From G965216905 sp965216905 (lineage in GTDB: Bacteria > Actinomycetota > Acidimicrobiia > Spongiisociales > ZC4RG35): 64,000 nt of DNA. Positions 58,616 through 64,000 of this stretch are shown here, piece by piece. Where the stretch lies: positions 2,108,001 to 2,172,000 of the forward strand of contig OZ244213.1 of the NCBI GenBank assembly GCA_965216905.1, written 5' to 3'. Numbering within the stretch: the stretch's first letter is position 1; every line of letters begins with the position of its first letter. The notes below the pieces were generated by a model, which saw only the letters and a list, made by a program, of their open reading frames with translations, searched no databases and had not been told where the DNA came from. The position numbers and the translations under genes are program-made.

Positions 58616-59866
58616 GTGTTCGGCAATCAGGCCACGGACCGTCTGCGGCGAACCGCGCTCATCGTGTGGGCGAGCATCGGGGCGATCATCTTGGGGGCGG
58701 CGTTCCTGTGGTTCGCGGTTCAGATCCGCATCATCTGGCTCCCGCTCATCTTCGCGGGAGGATTGGTGATCATCCTCGAGCCGGTCGTTCGGGGACAGGA
58801 GCGCATCGCCATCCCGCGGATTCTGGGAACGATCTTCGGATTCCTGGTGCTGGGGGCGGCGATCGCCGCCGTCGGGTTCCTGCTCGTCCCCGTCGTGAGA
58901 GAGCAGGCACGGGAACTCGCCGCCCAGATCCCCAACGCCTATGACTCGCTGATCGCTTGGCTGGAGACGATGGGCCGTCGGTTCGGGATCGATCTCGGTC
59001 CGGTTTGGACCTCGGAGGCGATCCGCGAGTGGGTGCAAGACCCGGAGAACCAATCGGCCATCCAGGACTTGGTCGGTGGGTTCGGATCCGGAGCCGGCCG
59101 GCTGCTGGCCGGGATCGGCGAAGTCGTCGCGGTCGTCGGGCTCGCCCCGATCCTGGCCTTCTACATCTTGCTGGACATGCCGCGGTCGCGTCGCCTGTTC
59201 CTGGAACTGACGCCCCCCCGGCACCGCGCCGAGGTGGCCCACGTCTCCTCCCAGGTCGGACGTGCGTTGTCGGCGTTCGTCCGGGGTCAACTGCTGGTGG
59301 CGATCGTGGTCGGGACGCTGTCGTCGCTGGCATTGCTCGCCCTCGGCCTGCCGTTTTGGCTGATCATCGGAATGGCCACGGGTCTTCTCAATCTCGTCCC
59401 GTTCGTCGGGCCGTTCGTCGGGGCGGCACTGGCGGCCGGGGTGGCCCTCCTGGTCGGTGAGCCCGGCAAGGCCGTCGCGGCGATCGTCATCTTCACCCTG
59501 ATTCAGCAGATCGACAATCACATCATCACGCCGATCATCCAGCGAACTCGAGTGCTGCTGTCGCCGCTGGTCATCGTGCTGGCTCTGCTCGCCGGTGGCT
59601 CGCTGGCCGGGCTGCTCGGAGTGTTGGTGGCGGTCCCCACCGTCACGGTGATCCGCATCCTCGCCGGCCACCTGTGGAGGACGCGAATCCTCGGGGAATC
59701 GTGGACCGAGGCGAGCGAGGCGATGATCGAGACGACCGAACGTCCGGAGCTGCGGCCCCGCCGGCGCCGTCCCGACAACCAAGACAAGCTCTTCGACACG
59801 GGAGAGCTCCGGCTGGATCCCGACGAGGCGGTCACCGTCCCCCGAGAACCGGATCCATCTCCATGA
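58616..59866 (+). CDS. AI-2E family transporter (PerM-like)
   Basis: The 416-aa membrane protein has about eight helices and the family pattern (VVAVVGLAPILAFYILLDMP, GLLNLVPFVGPFVGA, QQIDNHIITPIIQ). Family members export small molecules or act in Na+/H+ antiport; the substrate is unknown. GTG 58616 is preferred to GTG 58586 because of GGTACACT 7 nt upstream. It overlaps alaX by 4 bp. Confidence 0.88.
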   Translation: MFGNQATDRLRRTALIVWASIGAIILGAAFLWFAVQIRIIWLPLIFAGGLVIILEPVVRGQERIAIPRILGTIFGFLVLGAAIAAVGFLLVPVVREQARELAAQIPNAYDSLIAWLETMGRRFGIDLGPVWTSEAIREWVQDPENQSAIQDLVGGFGSGAGRLLAGIGEVVAVVGLAPILAFYILLDMPRSRRLFLELTPPRHRAEVAHVSSQVGRALSAFVRGQLLVAIVVGTLSSLALLALGLPFWLIIGMATGLLNLVPFVGPFVGAALAAGVALLVGEPGKAVAAIVIFTLIQQIDNHIITPIIQRTRVLLSPLVIVLALLAGGSLAGLLGVLVAVPTVTVIRILAGHLWRTRILGESWTEASEAMIETTERPELRPRRRRPDNQDKLFDTGELRLDPDEAVTVPREPDPSP

Positions 59867-60615
59867 GCAACTCCGTCCCCACCGAAGAGTTGGCCGGGAC
59901 CGACTCGTACCGTCGGGTGGCGGAGGGGACCGTCGTCGATCACGTCGAAGGCGGCGTCGTGTTGGATCGCACGGTCTTCTACGGAAGGGGCGGTGGCCAG
60001 CCGGGGGACACCGGGGTCATCCGGTGGAGCGACGGCTCGGTGGAGGTCGTAGACACGATTCGACGCCGGGGTCGCCTCATCCACCTGATCGGCGGTGATG
60101 TCCTTCCGGACGTCGGGACCCCGGTCGAAGGGGTGATCGACTGGCAGCGCCGGTACCGGGTGATGCGCACCCACACCGCGCTCCATGCCCTCTCGGGAGT
60201 GGTGTTCCGGGACTTCGGCGCCAAGGTGACCGGCGGCAACATGGAGCCGGGGTCGGCCCGGATGGACTTCGAGCTCGACGGCATCTCCGCCGAGTTCGGC
60301 CGCGAGGTCGAGCAGCGGCTCAACGCCGAACTGGTGAAAGGCTATCCGACCGAGATCGTCACCATGGCTCGCGAGGAGGCGTTGCGGGACCCCGATCTGA
60401 TCCGGACCAAGGTGAACCTGATTCCCGAGTGGGTCGAGGAGATCCGAGTGGTGGACATCGTCGGTTTGGATCGCCAGGCCGACGGTGGGACCCACGTCCG
60501 CAGCACCCTCGAGATTGGCACCGTGAACGTCGTCAAGACGGAGTCGAAGGGCAAGGCCAACAAACGCATGCGGATCGCCCTCTCCGACGGCCTGCCGGAC
60601 GGCTCCGGGCTGTGA
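59863..60615 (+). CDS. Alanyl-tRNA editing protein AlaX-like
   Basis: This 250-aa protein is like the AlaRS editing domain (HTALHAL with two His ligands; ADGGTHVRSTLEIG). It hydrolyses mischarged tRNA-Ala. The usual CGGTH has Asp in place of Cys here, so one zinc ligand differs. The N-terminal tRNA-binding part (VFYGRGGGQPGDTG) is present. The ATG overlaps the stop of the AI-2E gene. Confidence 0.88.
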   Translation: MSNSVPTEELAGTDSYRRVAEGTVVDHVEGGVVLDRTVFYGRGGGQPGDTGVIRWSDGSVEVVDTIRRRGRLIHLIGGDVLPDVGTPVEGVIDWQRRYRVMRTHTALHALSGVVFRDFGAKVTGGNMEPGSARMDFELDGISAEFGREVEQRLNAELVKGYPTEIVTMAREEALRDPDLIRTKVNLIPEWVEEIRVVDIVGLDRQADGGTHVRSTLEIGTVNVVKTESKGKANKRMRIALSDGLPDGSGL

Positions 60616-61016
60616 GTCTCGATCCGGTGGCCGCCCGGGTGGTGGAGACCTTCGTAGCCGCCTACCGGCCGCATGTGCGGAGGGTGGCGGACGCGAGAGG
60701 CTGGTCGCGTCCCGACGATGGCCTCCTCGAAGCCGCCGAGAACTGGTTGCGCACGGAACTCGAGGCACTCCTCTCGCTCCACTATCGCCAGCAACCGCGC
60801 GGGCCGCTGGAGATCTTCCAGGAGGCGATGTCGTTCCCCACCGAATGGCTGGCGGCTGCCGGCCTCGAACCCGTCGGCCGCGACGAGGTGGCTGAGACGG
60901 CCCTGCCCGGCGACGTCTTCGATCTCGCCCCTGCGTCGTCCCGTGAACTGGGCGAGGAGGCGTGGCGGGCCCACCTGGAATGGTCCGCCGCCAAGATCGC
61001 GGCGATGACGTCCTGA
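60612..61016 (+). CDS. Hypothetical protein, 134 aa
   Basis: This soluble, mostly helical protein (ENWLRTELEALLSLHYRQQ; FQEAMSFPTEWLAAAGL) is of unknown family. GTG overlaps the stop of alaX, so it is co-translated and may assist tRNA editing. It ends 4 nt before the convergent EamA gene. Confidence 0.65.
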   Translation: MSLDPVAARVVETFVAAYRPHVRRVADARGWSRPDDGLLEAAENWLRTELEALLSLHYRQQPRGPLEIFQEAMSFPTEWLAAAGLEPVGRDEVAETALPGDVFDLAPASSRELGEEAWRAHLEWSAAKIAAMTS

Positions 61017-61020
61017 ACCG

Positions 61021-61890
61021 TCAGCCGTCCGGCGATCGGACTGCGAACAGAATTCCGGCGAGAACCAAAGCCACCCCGGTTGCCTGTGTCGGTGACACCG
61101 TCTCTGCGAAGAACGTTGCTCCCCACAGCATCGTGAGAACCGGCTGCAGCAGAATCGCGAAGGAGGTCGACGCTGCGGACAGCCGGGGTAGGGCGTACCC
61201 GACCGCGAGCCATCCCACCACCTGTCCACCGATTGCCATCGCCGCCAGCCAGGCGAGTGTCGAGGGGGCCGGGCGCAAGTCGATTTGGCCGGACACCCAG
61301 CCGCCGATGGCGAGGACGGCCAGCGCCGCCACCACCACGTCGAGCAGCGTCCGGCTCACCGGAGCGAGGATCCGATTCGAGTGGCGGTAGAGGATCAAGA
61401 AGCCGGAGTAGAACAGTGCCGCCAAGACGCCGATCATCACCCCGAACACCGGGCGGTCACCGAAGGTGTCACTTCGTCCGAGTCCGGTGAGCAGTGCCAG
61501 GCCGATCATCACCACCGGCATCGACCACAGCGCCCGGTTGGAGGGACGTTCCGACAGCAGCATCCACGTGACCAGCGGAACGACGATCACCTGACTGTTG
61601 GCGGTGAGGGTGGCAAGCCCCGCCCCGATGTTGTCGATCGCCACCAACCAGCTGATGAGGTCGAGAGCGAGGAACACGCCGGCCCCGAACGCCAGGCGGC
61701 GATGCCGCCACGACCGGGAGTCCTCGTGCCGTGACCGCCACGCCGGAATCGCCAGGACCGGCGCGGCGATCGCCATTCGGAAGAAGGCGCCGGTGACGGC
61801 GTCGGCGCCGGATGCCCGGAAGAAGATCGCAGAGAAGGAGATGATGACCGCACCGCCCACTGCAACGGCCAGCGGGGAGGGGCGATTCAC
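61021..61890 (-). CDS. EamA/DMT-family transporter
   Basis: The 289-aa protein has ten predicted helices and two EamA repeats, and the family end VGYALPRLSAASTSFAILLQPVLT with a long run of hydrophobic residues. It probably exports metabolites. Its ATG overlaps the WS/DGAT stop by 4 bp. Confidence 0.88.
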   Translation of the reverse strand: MNRPSPLAVAVGGAVIISFSAIFFRASGADAVTGAFFRMAIAAPVLAIPAWRSRHEDSRSWRHRRLAFGAGVFLALDLISWLVAIDNIGAGLATLTANSQVIVVPLVTWMLLSERPSNRALWSMPVVMIGLALLTGLGRSDTFGDRPVFGVMIGVLAALFYSGFLILYRHSNRILAPVSRTLLDVVVAALAVLAIGGWVSGQIDLRPAPSTLAWLAAMAIGGQVVGWLAVGYALPRLSAASTSFAILLQPVLTMLWGATFFAETVSPTQATGVALVLAGILFAVRSPDG

Positions 61891-63305
61891 CGGTTGGCGG
61901 CATTCTCGAGAATCTTGAAAGAGTGGTCGATCGCGTCGAGGAGCACCCCGGGATCGGGCACCGTGTCGTAGTCGGATTGCACGCCCCAGAGCAGCTTGCC
62001 GTCATAGCTGAACAGGGCGATGCCGGCCCCGTGCTGAGCCCACAGGGGAACGATCGGGAAGTTGGCGATCATCTTCGCTTCGAGCAGGTACATGGGGAAC
62101 TGGGGACCGGGAACGTTGGTGACGGTCATGTTGAAGGGCCGGATGGCCGGGCCGACCATCCGGCTGGCGAGCGACAGTAGCGGGATCGGCGTTCCCCGGC
62201 TCAGATCGACCAGCGTGGCGGCGCCCAGCGCCTGGTCGGTCCTCTTGAGATGCTTGGTCTCGGCTTCGATGATGCGAAGCCGCTTGACCGGGTCGGCCTC
62301 GCCGACCGGGAGGGTGACCAGCCACATCGCCACCTGGTTACCGAGCGTCCCACGCTGCGAGGGTTTGCGGACGCTGACCGGTGCCATCACACGGAACTCG
62401 AGCTTCTCCGCCGAGAACTCCTTGTGTGCTTCCAGGTAGTGGCGGATCGCGCCGGCGACCACGGCGAGGACCACGTCGTTGACGCTTCCGCCGAGTTCGT
62501 TCTTGATGGCCTTCACCCGGGCGAGTTCCACCATCGTCCAGTCGAACCGCCGATTCGGCCCGATCGGGCCGTTGAGCGGGGTGGGATCGGCCTGGGACAG
62601 CCAGCCCGAGCGGAGTGAGCTGGTGACCGCCACGGCACGATGAAGAAACCAGTTGGCGGCGTCACGTCCGCTCTTCACCAACTCCCGGGCCGACCCGAGA
62701 CCGTCGACCACGCCCCCCAACGAACGGGCGATCTCGGCCACGGCCAGCTCGGTGCCATCCGGGGCCGGGCGGGGCTCCCAATCGGCCGGTTCCTCGATCT
62801 CGCTGGTCGGCACGACATTGAGCAGGATCGTGGTGAGGTCCACGCCGGCGATGCCATCGATCATGCAGTGGTGGATCTTGGCGATGATGGCGAACCGATC
62901 GTCGTCCATTCCCTCGACGATCCACAGCTCCCACAGCGGCTTGCTGCGATCGAGCTGCTGGCTGACGATCCGGCCCGCCAGACGCTTCAGCTGTTCGTCG
63001 GAGCCGGGTCTCGGCAGGCTGGTGTGGCGGACGTGATAGTCGAAGTTGAACTCGGCGTCATCGACCCACACCGGTGATCGATTGACCGGAACGTACGCCA
63101 GCCGCTGGCGGTAGCGGGGGATGTACTGGAGCTTGGATGCGATGTGGGCGCGAATCCGGTCGATGTCGATGCCGCCCTCGCCGGTGGCCAGCTCACCGGC
63201 CTCGAACAGCACCACCGCGGCAACGTGCATGTGCGACGAGCGGTTCTCGAGCGCCAGGAAGGACGCATCCAGATGGGAGAGCGGTTCGTGGAACGTGGCC
63301 GGCAT
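61887..63305 (-). CDS. Wax ester/triacylglycerol synthase-type O-acyltransferase (WS/DGAT)
   Basis: The 472-aa enzyme has the catalytic HHCMIDG motif (HHxxxDG), the N-terminal LSHLDASFLALE and the C-terminal GPQFPMYLLEAKMIANFPIVP pattern in part. It acylates diacylglycerol or alcohols for storage lipid. The ATG sits 6 nt after TAACCT, suggesting a leaderless start. It follows the GGCT-like gene by 9 nt. Confidence 0.93.
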   Translation of the reverse strand: MPATFHEPLSHLDASFLALENRSSHMHVAAVVLFEAGELATGEGGIDIDRIRAHIASKLQYIPRYRQRLAYVPVNRSPVWVDDAEFNFDYHVRHTSLPRPGSDEQLKRLAGRIVSQQLDRSKPLWELWIVEGMDDDRFAIIAKIHHCMIDGIAGVDLTTILLNVVPTSEIEEPADWEPRPAPDGTELAVAEIARSLGGVVDGLGSARELVKSGRDAANWFLHRAVAVTSSLRSGWLSQADPTPLNGPIGPNRRFDWTMVELARVKAIKNELGGSVNDVVLAVVAGAIRHYLEAHKEFSAEKLEFRVMAPVSVRKPSQRGTLGNQVAMWLVTLPVGEADPVKRLRIIEAETKHLKRTDQALGAATLVDLSRGTPIPLLSLASRMVGPAIRPFNMTVTNVPGPQFPMYLLEAKMIANFPIVPLWAQHGAGIALFSYDGKLLWGVQSDYDTVPDPGVLLDAIDHSFKILENAANR

Positions 63306-63314
63306 CAGCAGAGG

Positions 63315-63911
63315 TTAGGACGGCGCGACCGTCCCGGGGACGAGCGGAATGCGCGTCCAGCCCAGCCGGTGTTCGACGGCCCGTCGGACGGCGGTGTCGG
63401 TGGCGGGAGGTGCTCGCTCGATGTACTCGCGGGCTCTCCTCGCGGCGACACCCTTCAGCGAGCGGAGATAGGCGATGACCTGCTCGGTCAGCACGTCGAC
63501 CGATGACGCGTCGAGACCGGTCGTGGGGATCCCGGTCCACACGACGCCGTCGAGGTCGTCGCGGGTCGCCAGCCACTCGGAGACGGCCGACCCCGCCACG
63601 TCGTGGATCACCCCACCCGCCATGTCGCGGTGGCCGTCACGATCGGCGAGGTGGATCCACTCGCGACGGGTCGGACCTTCGCGCACGCGGAGATTCTCGG
63701 CTGCGTCGTCGAGGGTGCGGTGGCGGCTGGTGACCCAGTACGTGGGGATGGGCTCGACACCGGCCGTCGCCACCAGCGTGATCCTGAGATTGGCGGCGAT
63801 GCGGGCGAACTCGATCGGAAGGCGAGGCCCATCGCGTCGCCACGGTCGCTCGGCCGCGAGCGTCCGTGGGCTCCACAGCAGCGACCCCCAACCGATGACT
63901 CCGACACGCAC
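63315..63911 (-). CDS. Gamma-glutamylcyclotransferase-fold protein
   Basis: This 198-aa protein begins VGVIGWGSLLWSPR, like the YGSL-type glycine loop of GGCT-fold proteins; the remaining residues do not match a family well. A catalytic Glu cannot be assigned. GTG 63911 is chosen because TAGGTT lies 7 nt upstream; TTG 63920 is the longer option. It may be co-transcribed with WS/DGAT. Confidence 0.6.
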   Translation of the reverse strand: MRVGVIGWGSLLWSPRTLAAERPWRRDGPRLPIEFARIAANLRITLVATAGVEPIPTYWVTSRHRTLDDAAENLRVREGPTRREWIHLADRDGHRDMAGGVIHDVAGSAVSEWLATRDDLDGVVWTGIPTTGLDASSVDVLTEQVIAYLRSLKGVAARRAREYIERAPPATDTAVRRAVEHRLGWTRIPLVPGTVAPS

Positions 63912-63918
63912 CGGCGGC

Positions 63919-63924
63919 AACCTA
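63919..63924 (-). promoter_or_regulatory. TAGGTT -10 for the GGCT-like gene
   Basis: TAGGTT (plus-strand AACCTA) ends 7 nt before GTG 63911. Confidence 0.45.
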
Positions 63925-63948
63925 ATGCGGCTCGCCGGTGCACGTGGG

Positions 63949-64000
63949 CGCCCTCGGCAGGATTCGAACCTGCGACCTACTGCTTAGGAGGCAGTTGCTC
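63949..64000 (-). tRNA. tRNA-Arg (anticodon CCT), 5' part outside the window
   Basis: On the minus strand the anticodon arm ACTGC-CTCCTAA-GCAGT, T arm GCAGG-TTCGAAT-CCTGC and acceptor 3' strand CGAGGGC with discriminator G are visible. CCA is not encoded (CCC follows). The 5' acceptor and D arm are cut off by the window end. Confidence 0.93.

Overview
The window is GC-rich, densely coded bacterial DNA from an actinobacterium. The evidence is a SigR/RsrA-type redox sigma pair, CarD, an actinobacterial dsRBD-fold protein (DUF1876), DUF3263, a DUF2342 zinc metalloprotease, a F420/deazaflavin-type oxidoreductase, a DUF222-HNH protein and a WS/DGAT acyltransferase. The gene order (topA, holB, DUF2342 protease, tilS-hpt-ftsH-folE-folP-folB-folK, panC/coaX, lysS, clpC, radA-disA, carD-ispF-cysS-rlmB) matches, as I recall it, the Mycobacterium tuberculosis Rv3580-Rv3646 region. 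A FlbD-like protein and a sigma-28-like factor suggest a flagellated or formerly flagellated lineage, and the absence of Lsr2 points away from mycobacteria. Acidimicrobiia or a related deep class is my best guess, not proven.

Layout. 1-14.4 kb: end of a methyltransferase, a PIN-PhoH protein, a subtilase stop-start coupled to a GGDEF-EAL protein, topA, a histidine kinase, an MFS exporter, tmk and holB. 14.6-24.5 kb: tRNA-Thr(CGT), a heptamer-repeat patch, the sigma/anti-sigma pair, then the tilS-hpt-ftsH-folate block. Inside that block lie a catalytically dead phosphatase-like gene and a folK fused to a membrane methyltransferase-like domain. 24.5-30.1 kb, minus strand: a PadR/HAAS pair, a frameshifted coaX, panC, a DUF2520 gene and lysS. 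30.1-35.2 kb: a signalling island (FlbD, degenerate GGDEF, sigma-28, CheY-like and Hpt-REC-GGDEF-REC proteins) plus a polyprenyl diphosphate synthase. 35.4-45.6 kb: clpC, a queuosine-salvage homologue, a second heptamer-repeat patch of 259 bp, then a BMP-type nucleoside ABC transporter operon ending in a P450. 45.6-54.3 kb: radA, disA, carD, ispF, cysS, rlmB, tRNA-Thr(TGT), a deazaflavin-type oxidoreductase and an HNH protein. 54.3-64 kb: a VanZ remnant, an M15 peptidase, small actinobacterial proteins, an AI-2E-family permease, AlaX, an EamA transporter, WS/DGAT, a GGCT-like protein and a partial tRNA-Arg(CCT).

Two genome-style signals recur. Many starts (often GTG) sit 6-11 nt after a TANNNT hexamer, frequently GGTANNNT, with no Shine-Dalgarno sequence, which implies widespread leaderless transcription; several starts below were chosen on this basis. 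Two intergenic regions are built of degenerate 7-bp units that keep phase for about 100 and 259 bp. These are the least explained structures here. Expected neighbours panD (between panC and coaX) and ispD (between carD and ispF) are absent, and coaX appears broken.
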